Below, in pieces: positions 52,158 to 64,000 of a DNA stretch of 64,000 nucleotides (the first letter of the stretch is position 1; every line of letters starts with the position of its first letter). The stretch lies in NCBI GenBank assembly GCA_025345505.1, contig JANVCC010000077.1:10223163-10287162 (forward strand). Direction: 5' to 3'. The stretch is from Todiramphus chloris collaris. Its lineage: Eukaryota > Chordata > Aves > Coraciiformes > Alcedinidae. A program made the translations under genes and the position numbers. Under the pieces are notes generated by a model. It made no database searches. It saw only the letters and a program-made list of their open reading frames with translations, and had not been told where the DNA came from.

Positions 52158-52405
52158 CAATGAAAGGCTCATGGGTTGAGATGAGGACAGGGAGAGATCA
52201 CACACCAATTACTGTTACAGACAATAATAGATTTGACTTAAAAATTAATTTATTACCATCAAATCAAAGTAGGATAATGAGAAACAGAACCAAATCTTAA
52301 AAACATTTTCCCCCTACCCCTCCCTTCTTCCTCAGCTTAACTTTACTCCCAATTCTCACAACCTCCTCCCTTTGAGTGGTGCAGGGGGTCATGCTGGAAG
52401 TGTCA
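52158..52405. mobile_element. Avian endogenous-retrovirus-related fragment
   Basis: The stretch runs catgggttgagatgagga, cagggagagatcac, caattactgttaca, aattaatttattaccatcaaa and aggataatgagaaacagaa, then a C-rich tttccccctacccctccc and cctccctttgagtggtgca. I recall this order from a common non-coding segment of avian ERV elements in birds. No coding domain is present. The exact family and orientation are uncertain. Confidence 0.5.
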
Positions 52406-55400
52406 GAGTTTCTTCCCTCTCTGGAAGAAAAAAAAAAGTGTTGATCAGTGCTTATCTCTGCAGTGAATATCTAGTTGTTACTTCTGTTAAGCAGAATTCC
52501 ACCAAAGTTATTATTGGCATGAGCTTTAATTAGAAAATGCATTGAATGTTGACCTGGCTGACAAATGATATTGATTTCTAATGTGGCTGGAAGTAATAAA
52601 TTCCATTATGTACTAGCAGTTAATGATTTGAATAATTGTCCCAAGAGAGGAAGAGAGATCAGTGTTGATACACAGAGAACGATGCTGGTGCTAGCCCTAT
52701 AAATTGACAGCAAATAAAGCAAGTCTTTGAGGAAATAGTCTGACTAAGGAAGGCTACGCAGGAGGTTCCAAGATAACAGAAAATGTCCCTGTCTGCTTGA
52801 AACAGGAAAATATTTTGGAATATTTGGAACATTTTACTTCTAAATTTCAAATTTTGTCCAAACAGGCAGGTCTGGGGGTAATGTCAGGAAATCCCAACAG
52901 TGTCATAGATGTTCTCTGCTTTTTCTTTATCTAGCTGTGGCTGTAACTCAGGGAAGTTTAAAATTTGAACTAAAGCTACGTGAAAAAATAAATGAATAGA
53001 AGTGAAAGTGGTAGAAGATCCTCCTGGCTTACCATAGACTTCCAGTAGATAGTATGACTCCTGCCATAAAAGTGCTTCTGCCCTAGCATCATGGTTTTAT
53101 TCCTGCAGGTTTTGTCCTGAAGTTGCACAGAACCATCCAGTGCACATGGAGGTTTTTCCATGACATGACCTGCCCTTGCCTGATCTACATTCTCCTGCAG
53201 AAACTTCCAGAGATCTCTCATGCTGCAGTGTGGTCCTCATGCCAGAAAGACCACCACGCTGCTGGCCATCCTTGACCACCAAGTTCTAAAAGAAACTGGG
53301 GGTGAGAATGGAGGTATGTAGTGTAGAGCAGGATGCTGTGTAAGAGGGATAGCTTCCAGGACAGTGAGATTACTGCTTGTTCATGGACTGTCACCTCTGG
53401 TTAGGAACTAGGAAATGCAGCTGGTGAGAAAGGTACAATCTCAACCAGTGATTTGTGCTACCACCTCATCAAAACCTGCCACAGACCAGTTCTTACCTTC
53501 ACCAAGTTCAATGTAGTAAAATTAAAGATACCCACTGTTAACACAGGTAATGTAAACCAGACCTTTTGTGGGTTTGAGCTGTGATAGCCAACCAATGCTT
53601 AGCTTCCAACCCTTCACCATTGCACACATGCACAGATGCAGATAAAATAAATTAGTGGGACAGAGCTCCCAAGACTGGAAGCAGAATTACTTACTCATTT
53701 TATGTAGTCCCTCTACATGACAGCTGAGGTGTATCAGAGAAAAAATGGGATGGGTTTCATGATTAGTAGTTGTTTTGTACTTGTCTTACGGCTAGCGAAT
53801 TCATTCTTCCAAAACTCACAGACCAGTGCCTTTTATTAGTGATACCTCTGTATAGTTACTTGTTAATGCAAAAGACATTCTGGAGAACTGCGATCCGTAA
53901 CAATCTCTGAGTAATTTCCTGCATGAATGACTTTGTGTAATTTATTACAGTCGCATGGATATTGCTAAGAACTGGTCAGGATCTTCACAAGTTTTCCTTC
54001 TCCATATTAAACATTTGCATACTGAGAACTAAGCGTTGATTTTGTTAGAACGTATCATTTTAGGATGTTCATTGCATTACAAAATGTGATACTATGCTTA
54101 TCAGAATCCTTTCTATTTTTCCCTGTCTTTGTCTAATTTATCCTTCTTCTTAATGTCTTCGTGTTACTGTTGTGCAGTCCATGCATACTCAGAAATATAC
54201 AGCTGAATAACACATATTCTTCTAATCTGCCAAGCATAAAAAGTTCATTTAAAAAAATCTTGTTTGTTACAGTCCAAAAAGTCTTATCAATTATTAAATC
54301 TTTCCAAATCTCTCTGCTTTACAATGAAATCAAGAGAGTTCAAGTTATGCTTTTACAACTCTATTAAATTGGAGGCTATAATTCTTGTGAAAAAAAAAAG
54401 TTATTAGGGCAATTTATTATGGAGCCTAAGAAGTAGCCATCTTCTCTGTGAGTGGCTATAAATATAAGTTTTTCAGACTGTATAAAAAGGCAGCCAATTT
54501 GGAAATGTTCAAAAAACAGGGGAGAAAAGGGCACATGTCAAGAGGTACCCAGGAGGTGCTGTAGGCACCAGATTTAGCTTTGCTGTGCTGTTCTGCAGTG
54601 GGTTTCTTGAAGGAGCAAAGGACATCCAGCCTGGTGTTTCTGAAAAGGGTGAGAGAACAGACTAACAAAGCATACAGAAATGCATATGAATTTTCTGCTA
54701 AAATTGTGAACAAAGCTCACTAGCTTCCTCCTCTCCAAAATCTGTCTCAGTCTTACTTCATGCTATTATTCACTGTCCTTTCCAGATCATACTGTAGGAA
54801 AGCTTCCCCCTTCTTCCCACGTCTCCACGTATCTTTCTCTTGTTCCATAATACCCCTAGTTCCCTCCCTTCTCTGAGATCAGCTTGCTTGGCTGGTTTAG
54901 AACCATGCCTTTGCCCAGCTGTCTTCCTGCCTCTTGGGACAGCTAAGGGCTGAGCTCCACCTTCTTTATCTCTGGGTGCCTCTAATAAGGTCTCTGTTCT
55001 CTCTAGTTGCTGGATTTTCTGCCACTTGTCAAGTGTTTAGACTTGAGTTCTCTGTCCCTCTGTTGCAAGCAACAGAAAAGACAATTGACCAAGGGTGCAT
55101 CAGCTGGTTTGGGTGTCTCTGCTTTTAGTGGACAGAGAAACATCAAAGGGGCCTGATGATGCAGAAAATTCATCTGCAAATCTGGCTTTTTACCGAACTT
55201 TAGGCTGGATAAACAGAACCGTCATTAGCAATTTGAAGAGCTTGAGTGTAGTTCCTGCCCTGAGTCCTTCCCATTGTAAATGAACAGATCTGTGTTCTGG
55301 CTTTTTCTGGGCTGTAAAAGGAAAAGCAATGGTGCCTCAGTACATCTCATAAATGTGTAAGTCTTCTGCACTTTACCCGACTTCCAACTGTTCTCCTGTA

Positions 55401-55569
55401 GCTGCTGCTACTGCAGGTAGTTCTCCTCCTTCTCCAAGTGTTTCTGCAACTCTTCCGTATATCTTTAACTTTGGGGACTTGCCTCCACACCTCTGTTCTT
55501 GACTTTGTCTCCTGTTGAATGACAAAGAGTGTATAACTTTCCATTAACTGGATCACACTTCAACAGCAT
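52406..55569. other. No supported gene
   Basis: No recognised exon. At 55,380-55,480 the minus strand contains a short run that reads like a coiled coil in one frame (EELQKHLEKEENYLQ, then a stop), without flanking support. Confidence 0.4.
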
Positions 55570-56512
55570 ACCCACGGACCCGGGTGACTATAGGCCGGTC
55601 AGCCTCACCTCCATCCCTGGAAAGGTGATGGAACAGCTTGTTCTTGCCACCATCTCAAAGAATGTGGAGGAAAGGAGGCTTATCACGAGTAGTCAACGTG
55701 TATTCTGTAAGGGGAAATCGTGTTTGACTAATCTGATAGCCTTTTATGATTGCATAAGTAGTAGGATAGACGAGGGGAGAGCAGTTGATGTGGTATTTCT
55801 TGACTTCAGCAAGGCTTTTGATACTGTCTCCCACGGTATCCTCACAGTCAAGCTTAAGAAGGGTGCATTGGGTGATTGTGCAGTGAGGTGGATTGGGAAC
55901 TGGCTGAAGGACAGAACTCAGAGAGTTGTGGTCAGTGGAGCAGAGTCTAGCTGGAGGCCTGTGACTAGTGGTGTCCCCCAAGGGTCAGTGCTGGGTCCAG
56001 TACTGTTCAATATATCCATCAATGACCTGGACAAAGGATGGAGTGTACCTTCAGCAAGTTTGCTGATGATACAAAACTGGGAGGAGTGGCTGACACTCCA
56101 GAAGGCTGTGCTGCCATTCAGCATGACCTGGACAGGCTGGAGACCTGGGCGGGGAGAAATTTAATTCAATTTAATAAAAGCAAGTGTAAAGTGCTGCATC
56201 TGGGGAAGAACAACCCCATGGATCAGCATAGGCTGGGGGCTGATCTGTTGGAAAGAAGCTCTGGGGAAAAAGACCCGGGGGTCCTGGTGGACAAGAGGAT
56301 GGCCGTGAGCCAACAAAGCACCCTTGTGGCCAAGAAGGCCAATGGCATCCTGGGGGGGGCATTTGGAAGAGTGTGGTCAGCAGGTCAAGGGAGGTTCTCC
56401 TCCCCCTCTACTCCACCCTGGTGAGGCCCCACCTGGAATACTGTGTCCAGTTCTGGGCACCCCAGTTCAGGAAAGACATTGAGCTACTGGAAAGAGTCCA
56501 GAGCGAATCTAT
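55570..56512 (+). pseudogene. Broken CR1 reverse transcriptase (ORF2)
   Basis: In CR1 elements ORF2 encodes an endonuclease plus reverse transcriptase that copies the RNA at its target site. Here only the reverse transcriptase and C-terminal part remain. The frame breaks at least twice. The fingers/palm part up to the DLDKG block is in one frame, the FADD block and following 100 residues are in another, and the last part is in the third. One shift falls at about 56,030-56,055 and the other at a run of 8 G at 56,352-56,359, a likely slippage site. The product cannot be functional. Confidence 0.9.
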
Positions 56513-56520
56513 GAATCATA
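55570..56520 (+). mobile_element. CR1 LINE segment with reverse-transcriptase domain
   Basis: This is the middle to late part of CR1 ORF2. The + strand peptide pieces are [47 protein letters not shown] (DNA at about 55,799-55,835), [15 protein letters not shown], and the catalytic FADDTKLGG (DNA at about 56,059-56,085). They are followed by the ORF2 tail ([35 protein letters not shown]). The element lacks its 5' part. It seems to jump from ORF2 straight to a tail-like tctatgaatcata at about 56,508. Confidence 0.95.
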
Positions 56521-58924
56521 TTTCCAGTGTCAAAAACATCTCAGGGCAGACTTTGAATCCCATGACAAAGTGCAGCTAACTTTTAAATCTCCTTGTCAAG
56601 GAAAACACTTAACACTTTTTATTTGCTATACAGATTTTCATCTTTAAGATGCATTTTTATTGACAGAGGTTTAAAGACTCAGCTCCCTGTCATAGCAGGA
56701 TACCACTAAAGAGGAGCTATTTTGAAAATACCTCCAGGCAGCAAGGGCTTATATTTAGTGTGGCTCACAGAGAGAAAACCTAATGTTTAGAGTAACGTGT
56801 GATTTCAGCTACTTAGGTTATTTTCTGTTGTTCTGTTCTGCACTGTATTTTTGTTTCATTGAGATGTTTTATCTTATACTTAGCATAGCCAGAGCTAAAA
56901 ATTATCTCTATTCCATTCTGTCCTTTGCAATTTCAGCTTTAATTCTGAAAATTTGGCCTGTAAGCTTGAAGACAGATAAAGAGTCCCTAAGATCAAAGAG
57001 GTGGTAGCAGATGAAAGGAAACTAGAGAATGCCTTTAGGGATTAGGAAGAAGCCTTGAGGGAAAAGGCACCAAGGATACAGCCAGCCACCACCAAGCTAT
57101 GGATAAGAATCTCTGTGAAAAAAGCAGAATTACATGATTGCTATTATTCAGGCAGAAGTTGGATTTCTGGTGATGGTGCGAGAGAGAGAATACAGAGGAA
57201 GAAAAATGGGTTTTGCCATCATCCTAGAGACAAAAACAGAAATAGTAACATTCAGTGAGGAAAGTTAGAGGATTCATTATTTATAACTTTCTTGAGACAA
57301 GATGTGAAATAGTTCATGTTCTTCATGCACCCCTGTGATTTGAGGCAAAGGGAAGGAGCTTCCTTTTCTTAGCACAGCGTGAACATATCGGAAAAGTTGA
57401 TGTTTCTGTAAGAAATCTAGTAGAGTTACATGATCATGTTTAGCCTAAGTATGGGAAATAACAATTCATGCTGCAAAACATAAGAAGAAGCAAATGCTGA
57501 GCTGCACTAAATCACCTTTCCAAACAGTATGCTCAGTTAATGAGCATATGAGAATCCTAATATGGAGACTATTTCTTAATGGCAATTCTTCCTACTGCTT
57601 TTAGTTAGCTTTTGTACAGGCTATGGAAGAGGAATGACTACCTGCTACCAAATTCTGGGTCATTATTGCATCTTCCCCTGACACATAATTAGGGACCCAT
57701 GGGAGTCAATGGCAAGTCTAACAACTTTGCCTTGTGGCAGTTGAGAGCATCCTTTGGCTTGCTGAACACACTGGGTCAGCTGAGTAAGAACCAAAATTTG
57801 GCTTATATTGCTTAAATGACTTTGACCGGATGAAGCAGTTTGTTTGTTCTCTCCTTGAACCATCCCAGAACTTTCATGTCTCAATTGCTTTTTAAAATAT
57901 GTTAGTTCATGCAATTAAGGACTCTTTCTAAACAGTGAACGTATTCAAAGTAATTAGCCTACCTAAAAAAAAAAAAACAAGCTGCTACTATTTTTAAGTG
58001 TTCTTAATTATTTGCAATGTTCAGTGTCCTGTGACCCTTGTGAAGGGTATGTGAACAGTTCACTTTTTCATATGCCTTGAATTACAGAAAATATTTTACT
58101 TGTTATATTCTATCTAGCTCTGACAATTAACTCTGTTATCTACAGCTTACAGTCAGGATGTCCAAAAGAAGGAGCTTTACCTAAGTCCATAAATTAAGTA
58201 TTTTATAGAAAGCTGTCCTGAAACAAGCCAAGCCTGCAGCACGTCAGACTTGATTCATCCTGGGCCAGACTCTTCTGCTAAGTGAGTACCTAGTGGGATG
58301 AGAAAATGATGGGAGGGAGATATAGTGTCACTTTAGCATGTTGTCCAGTCTGAAAGAGAGACAGGTGGAGGATTGTTGCATTAGAAAGATCAGAAAAGCT
58401 TAAAGGAAGCTTGGACAGAGTATTAAGAGGTTGGTAGTTGGTAGACCTGCAGACCCTGAAGATGATGTTGGTTACTCCTTGCCCAGCTATAGGCTTGGTG
58501 GAGATTTGGGACAGTTGCCCTGTCTCAGTCCCTGCAGCTTGGATCACCTCTCCACTTCAGAGGGAGTCAGGGAAGATTTATCAGTTGGGCACATACTGGA
58601 AAGGCTGAGGAAAGCTGAGGAGTATGGTAGTGGGAATTTGTGATGTTTCTGGAGTGCATTAGGATGTTTCCATTCCTATCTGTGGTCCCTGGATGCTGTA
58701 AAAGCTTTGTCACCCTGGTGAGTGTCTCTAAACTCTTGGGAAGTTGCTGACACTCAGCATCATGCAGGGTCCAGTTCTACTGCAGTTGGTAAAGTCCATG
58801 TATAACTGGCCTCAGGCTTTTGAAAAATGAATGAGGTTTATAACCATAAATGTCATCACAACCAGCTATTTATCAAAGCATGGTACATTGCACACTGGAA
58901 AGGCAACGTGCTGCATTATTTGCT

Positions 58925-58950
58925 TCCCAGAATGCTTTGACATTCTGGGA
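58925..58950. repeat. Perfect 10-bp palindrome arms, 6-base spacer
   Basis: TCCCAGAATG at 58,925-58,934 and CATTCTGGGA at 58,941-58,950 are exact reverse complements. The left arm with one more base forms TTCCCAGAA (58,924-58,932), which fits the STAT consensus TTCNNNGAA. Confidence 0.55.
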
Positions 58951-60690
58951 GAGGAAAATAGCCCACCAAAAATCAAACTGTTTTAGAAATTATTTAAGGG
59001 AAATAACAAAATGATCCAAAATATACTCTTCCTGAGCTATTAAATTACAGTAAAATCATTAGTCCTGCACAGATCGTTATTTTATCATTAGCTTAATGTC
59101 ATCAGTTAATGAAGACTTCCAAGAAACATTAATGCAGCTATCATATATGGTTTGGTAGGCTACACACACCCATAGATAACAGATGCAATTAAAACGATGC
59201 CAAAGTTGTCATCTTTGTAACAAAGCTTTGAAAGTGTCTTACCAATTCTCCAACAGCATGTTTGGTCTTTTTTTTGGTGGTTGAAAATAGTTTTACTTTT
59301 ACCCATATGGATGTTTGTTTTCCAGTAAGCCTAATTTTGCCCATAGCATCAAGATAGGAAGTTTTCTGTCATAAATGATTTACTGTTCTTGTAATATCAC
59401 CACCTCCTCCTTCCACATTTCAGGAAGGTGTATGTTTAACATATGCAACTGGCAAGGAGGAAATGAAATAGTTAGAAAAGGAATAAGCATCTAAGTGATT
59501 GTAGCCCTCTAGCAAAATCATCATGCTATTTTTATTCTTTTTTTTTTTTTCAATTGTTTTTCCTTGTAATGTGTTGGGACTACAATTTGTTTCAACAGCA
59601 GCTGTATCAGATTGCAAAATACACTGCTGCAAAATAAAGATTTAGCATCTTTCCATCAATACAAGATGTTTTTAGCATAGATGTTAAGTCCTAGTCTAAT
59701 CTTATTACATTTTGTTATAGGGATGTTAAAACTCATAGAGGAAAAGAGACAAATTAATTAAGCAGAGCTGTCTGTATTCGCTCCTTGGGATTGCTTCAGT
59801 AGATATAAAAGAGCTCCTTTCATTATTTAAAGAAAGAGTAATCCCAATAAACTGGCTAACATTTACTCTAATTGCTAATAGCACAGAATGGCACTAGTAC
59901 AGTGTACCTGGAAAATATTGCACATTAGCTGCAGCTTTGTGTCTGCTACCATTTCAGGCACCATGAAGCCCCCTGAGGCAGACTGTATAAATAAATGTTA
60001 GCTGTAGAAAATCCCCCTGGCCACTCCTGCCCACCCCATGAATTTCTGCCTAGCCATCAGAATAAAAAAAAATAACACTTAAGCATAAAAACCTTGCAAT
60101 TCACTTTGAATTGTTTCAGGAATCTAATTCTAATGGTTTTCAAACTGGACTTGAATTTTCAAATTGAGGTGAAATAACAATGGATACAAATTCAAGATAT
60201 GTGTGCATCACCCATGGGTTTTAGTGAATATTTGTTGTGATACTTTTACCTGTTAATCTTTTTCCTGATGATATCCCATCTGCAAGAAAGTTCCTGATTT
60301 TGCCTCCATGTTTATGAGCTGTGTCCTATAAACAGGTCATTCTACCTTTTAAAAGCATTTGCAAATGTTTTAGGGAAATAAATTTCTTGGAGATCATTCA
60401 GGACCTGCTGGCCATTATGGAATGGAATTCGAGGTTTTAAGCTCATACTCTTTATAAGTAAATTATTCTGAGTCACCAATTTAAAACTAAATCCTTGGTG
60501 ATTGTTTAGCAACAGCACAGCACTATACACTCTGAGTACATGTTGTCTTCAACTTCTGGAGCTTAAATGGAAGACTTCTCCCATTTCTACCAGTGCTTCT
60601 AGGACAAAGCTGACACAGGACAGAGCAGAGAAGCTCACAAGGTCACTGGTCAGATAGTCAGTCCAGTATCTTTCAGAAGGAATAGATGGA

Positions 60691-60714
60691 ATTTATTTAT
60701 TTTATTTATTTTTT
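60691..60714 (+). repeat. (TTTA)n simple repeat
   Basis: Units tttatttattttatttattt at 60,692-60,711 run into a short T run. A minor microsatellite. Confidence 0.75.
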
Positions 60715-63700
60715 GTCTCACGAAACTTCAGTCAAGCACTTTGTTAAAAAAGCCCATGCTGCTTGGGGATGTACAACTGTTCTTTTGCTGAAAGGTTATG
60801 AAACATCTCAAGAGAACTTAAAGATTTATTTGCACGTTGTTGGTCATCGTCCTATATAAAACAAAATGTTGGGTTTTTGGAGTGGTCAGTGTAGAGACCT
60901 GTATTTCCCTCCCTCGGTGAAGGCGTGGGGTGCTGGAGAGTGAGGCCACTGATTGCTTTGATCAGCAGAAGTGGCAGAAGACAAAGTGCTGAGGCAGCCA
61001 GCCTAGAGTGGTTGTCATTCATCCTACCTGCTGGCTGGGAACCTGCACCCTGGGAGTGACAAAGAGAGGAAATCTTAGCCAGCTCACCTGAATTACCCTC
61101 TGTGTCACACAAATAATGTCCTGAGGCTTTCAGCAGCTCGTCTCAGGAAGAAAAAGAGAGGATTTTTCTTGAAATCCTTGTTACAACTAAATATCTTTGT
61201 TTTCTAATGCTCTTCCTAACTTAAAATCTTGGATTTTGCCTTTAATGACACACGTGCTGCACGGCTGCCGGGACTACAGCATCATGCTCTCCAGATTGGC
61301 AAATGCTTCACATCATTAACCCAGTTTTCAGCCAATGAAGGAAGACATTGTTTTTCAGATTTGTGTACTGAAGACCTATAAATACACAGCATGTCAGGAC
61401 AGTCTGTTTTTCCAAAGCCTCTAAGCAAAATCACTTTCTTGTAAGGTGGGAGAGAATCACGTCATTTAAACTTGGGAATCAGGTTTGGATTTGAGCTCTT
61501 AACTAAGCAAGCCAGCCTGAACAGCTGCTGGTTTTGGTTCGTAGCAAAGGGCAGAGGAAAAGGTAACACAGGGACAAAATCACCTGGGCACACACTGCAG
61601 CAGCACAGGGCTCAGTAGGAACATGGTCATCCTCACCTGCCAGGTTTGCTCATGCCGTGCTCGGTGTCAGGGCTGGTGGTCCTGAGTTGTACAAAATTCT
61701 GAAGGTTTTGCAGGAGACCTTTTTAGAAATGAAAAGCAGCAGTCCTGAACACGGTTTCTTCCTCCAAGTTTTAAGTTCAGCAGATTAAGTGGACTCAGAA
61801 CTAATATGCTTCTAAAGTTCATGATTGATTTTGTTTGAAAACCAGAGCAATAAAAAAAGCATTGCACTGCAGCTGAATTGCTATCAGCATATTAAAACAA
61901 ACTTGATGATCTAGAGCAATGTATTTTGACTTAGGTCAACTTAGTTTATGAACCAAAATTCTGTATTCTACCAACAGTGTCTCCAAGAGGATTTTTACTG
62001 GGGGATTGCAATTGCTGAGCGACTGCTCCTCAGGAATAGCAATAACAGCAAATGCAGCACAACACATCTCCAAGAATCTTGAAATGAGTTTGTTTTCTGA
62101 GATTATTGAAATCTGCAGTAGGAATGTTGGGTGTATTTATTATTTTGGATTTTCAGCTCTTCATTTGTAAGAGAAGGGGCTTGCAAGGTTTTGGTGCTGG
62201 CTGTTGGCAGTTCTTAGTACTTTGTATAATTTATCCCTCATTGTAATACAATTTCAGTAGTTTGCAGAGAGAACTGGGTTCTTGGAAGGAAACTGGGATA
62301 TTTCAACTTATTTTGTCAGACTGTTGTGCATTGGTTTTCAGCTCTGTGGTGAAAGTGAATATATTTTACACAACATATGTGAGCATAATGGCAGCGTTTG
62401 CACTGGTGAGAATACTAGTACACCTAAAGTGAGCCAGGAAAGAAGGGTATTTTAATAAACTCATCTGTAACTTTAGAGTAAAGATCAAGATTTATCTAAA
62501 AATATAATCCAATTGGTATCTATCCTCATTCCATGTGTTTAAGAAATGACAAATACAAGCACGAGTGCCAAGATTGCTATTTCACAGGTGATTCTTTTGG
62601 GCAAATAAGGAAGTTCGGGTGCACTTGGAAAGCAAAAGGAAAATTTCCATTCTGTTCCAGTCAAGGGGTGAATGGCACACGTTTCTGCTGTATCTCACAA
62701 CAGTGGGACATTCAGGTTTCTGCTTAAAGGGGGTTAGAGGGTTGTCTGTAGTCATTAGCACTGTGAGCATTGCCTGCAGAGAAGAGGATGTCTTACTGAG
62801 CAAATGCCCTTGAAAAGTATTTGCTTTCTGGGGGGGGAGCATTTGTAAAGATACCCTGAGCTTCCTATACTTGTGTTTCTTACAGCTCTCCAGTAGCGTC
62901 TAGTGGTCCCTAATCCCTATAAACACTCCTACTTAACACTTTTGGGGTTGAGACAGTCTTTATTTGCCTGACAGAGTCAGGCACTTGCAGCTGCTTTCTG
63001 GAGTGAAAATGAGATGGGTGATTTCTGGGGAAATATATTGTAGTTAATAGCAGGGTCAAGTCTGGAGCAGCACCCCTCACTCTCCTTCCCACTCCAAGGG
63101 AATGGTTTAACATGATTCAATACGTGCCTTCATTTGCGTGAGGCATCAGACAAATTCATGAGGGGATGTGGTTAAGAAAGATTGCTTTTCACTTTTTTGC
63201 ATATGCTGCAACCTTAAACTTAGCATTCCTCAATCTCTGTCCACCCCAAATGCCACCATCGTTTCTCTTCCACTTTCACAACAATCAGCTTCACATATGA
63301 CTCAGTATAGCTGCACTCATTTCAGTAGAGGGGCATCATTTTACACTGTGTAAGCATCAGTTCATCAAATTCCCTCTGAAAAGATGTAATATATACATTA
63401 TTATTGCGATAGTAATATTAATAATGAAATTGCAGGGTACCATTACAGTGAGCTGCAGGTTTTTCTCCTCTGCCTGATCATCTTAGCGAGAAGACATTCA
63501 TTTTTTCCTACAAATTCATTTCTTGCACCCTTTATGGTCTGTAGAATTAAGGTGCTTTTACTGCCAGTAAGAGTAAGTATGTTCTGTACTTTTTCCATAA
63601 TAGGAAGTATTATAATAAATAATAGGTTTTCACCACTCCTTAAAAACAGATTAATTTTATTAGTCCAAACCAACAGAGAACTAAACTACTCAGAAAGCCT

Positions 63701-63760
63701 CTGGAGTTCACAATACATTACTATAGATTTTCTCTGTGATCTGGAAGTTTGATAGCCCCT

Positions 63761-63808
63761 TTGATTCCTTAATCCTATCGATTATTGATTCCTTAATCCT
63801 ATCGATTA
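63761..63808 (+). repeat. Exact 24-bp tandem duplication (two copies)
   Basis: The 24-base unit beginning ttgattccttaatcctatcg occurs at 63,761-63,784 and again, without a mismatch, at 63,785-63,808. The perfect identity points to a recent duplication or a copy-number-variable minisatellite. Confidence 0.95.
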
Positions 63809-64000
63809 TAGCTTTATACTGTTGATCAGTTTAGATGCATGTGTCATCCCCACAGTATCGTTGATTAATTCTTTCTCACAAGCTGCTTATGGAAATACTA
63901 TCCCAGTATTAGGCAACAGCAGGATATATATGAATGGGTCAACAAGTAAACACATATTTGCTGCGCTATGGACCAGAAGCCTGAGCTCCTCTGTCCTTGA

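Larger units (their letters stand above)
56521..64000. other. No supported gene
   Basis: AT-rich DNA with short random frames. It contains an A run at about 57,966-57,977, a TTTA-type simple repeat at 60,691-60,714, the palindrome at 58,925-58,950 and the 24-bp duplication at 63,761-63,808. The 59,040-59,160 part is dense in ATTA/TTAAT cores, as in developmental enhancers, but this is a suspicion only. Confidence 0.45.

Noticed and set aside
55347..55556. Coiled-coil-like minus-strand fragment as a processed pseudogene
   Set aside because: Only about 15 residues look protein-like before a stop. The neighbouring frames give no consistent family, and no poly(A) tail is present.
55655..56362. 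Minus-strand frames of 60-108 codons
   Set aside because: They are shadows of the CR1 reverse transcriptase on the + strand.
1..64000. CRISPR arrays, operons or phage-type systems
   Set aside because: There are no regularly spaced repeats and no dense same-strand coding. The repeats and CpG island show vertebrate nuclear DNA.

Overview
This window looks like nuclear DNA from a bird. It is AT-rich and mostly non-coding. It is scattered with CR1 non-LTR retrotransposon fragments on both strands, and it has pieces of avian ERVL-type LTRs: one begins TGTCCTGAGTTAAT, another ends GTTAAACCACGACA. There is no sign of bacterial gene organisation. Nearly all long open frames are short, lack codon structure and overlap repeats or low-complexity tracts, so I treat them as chance frames. 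I recognise no rRNA, no intact tRNA and no CRISPR array.

Layout. Positions 1-29,850 are a gene-poor, AT-rich stretch. It holds a novel-looking imperfect tandem repeat (about 1,070-1,345), degenerate LTRs (1,845-2,053, about 20,880-21,271, possibly 27,605-27,885) and old CR1 pieces (7,308-7,620, 9,383-9,690, 12,763-12,830, 27,127-27,360, possibly 14,295-14,425). At about 29,860-30,620 there is one sharp CpG island, which is the clearest regulatory landmark. Four candidate coding exons run downstream of it on the + strand: 30,223-30,289, 31,860-31,999, 32,827-33,007 and 34,232-34,308. Their reading phases agree at every junction (phase 1, 0, 1), and together they encode about 154 residues ending at a TGA. 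I do not recognise the protein. Its first 22 residues are hydrophobic and arginine-bearing with no acidic residue, as in a mitochondrial or signal-type leader.

Positions 34,300-64,000 are again mostly without genes. This part holds a well-preserved minus-strand CR1 3' end (37,312-37,828), a CR1 tail abutting an ERV-related fragment (52,070-52,400), and a CR1 segment carrying recognisable but frameshifted reverse transcriptase (55,570-56,520). It may be introns of larger genes or intergenic DNA; the sequence alone cannot decide.

The most interesting item is the unrecognised CpG-island gene model. Two of its exons use the downstream member of a pair of acceptors 4 bases apart. All repeat calls rest on remembered family features rather than a search, and all exon calls need transcript support.
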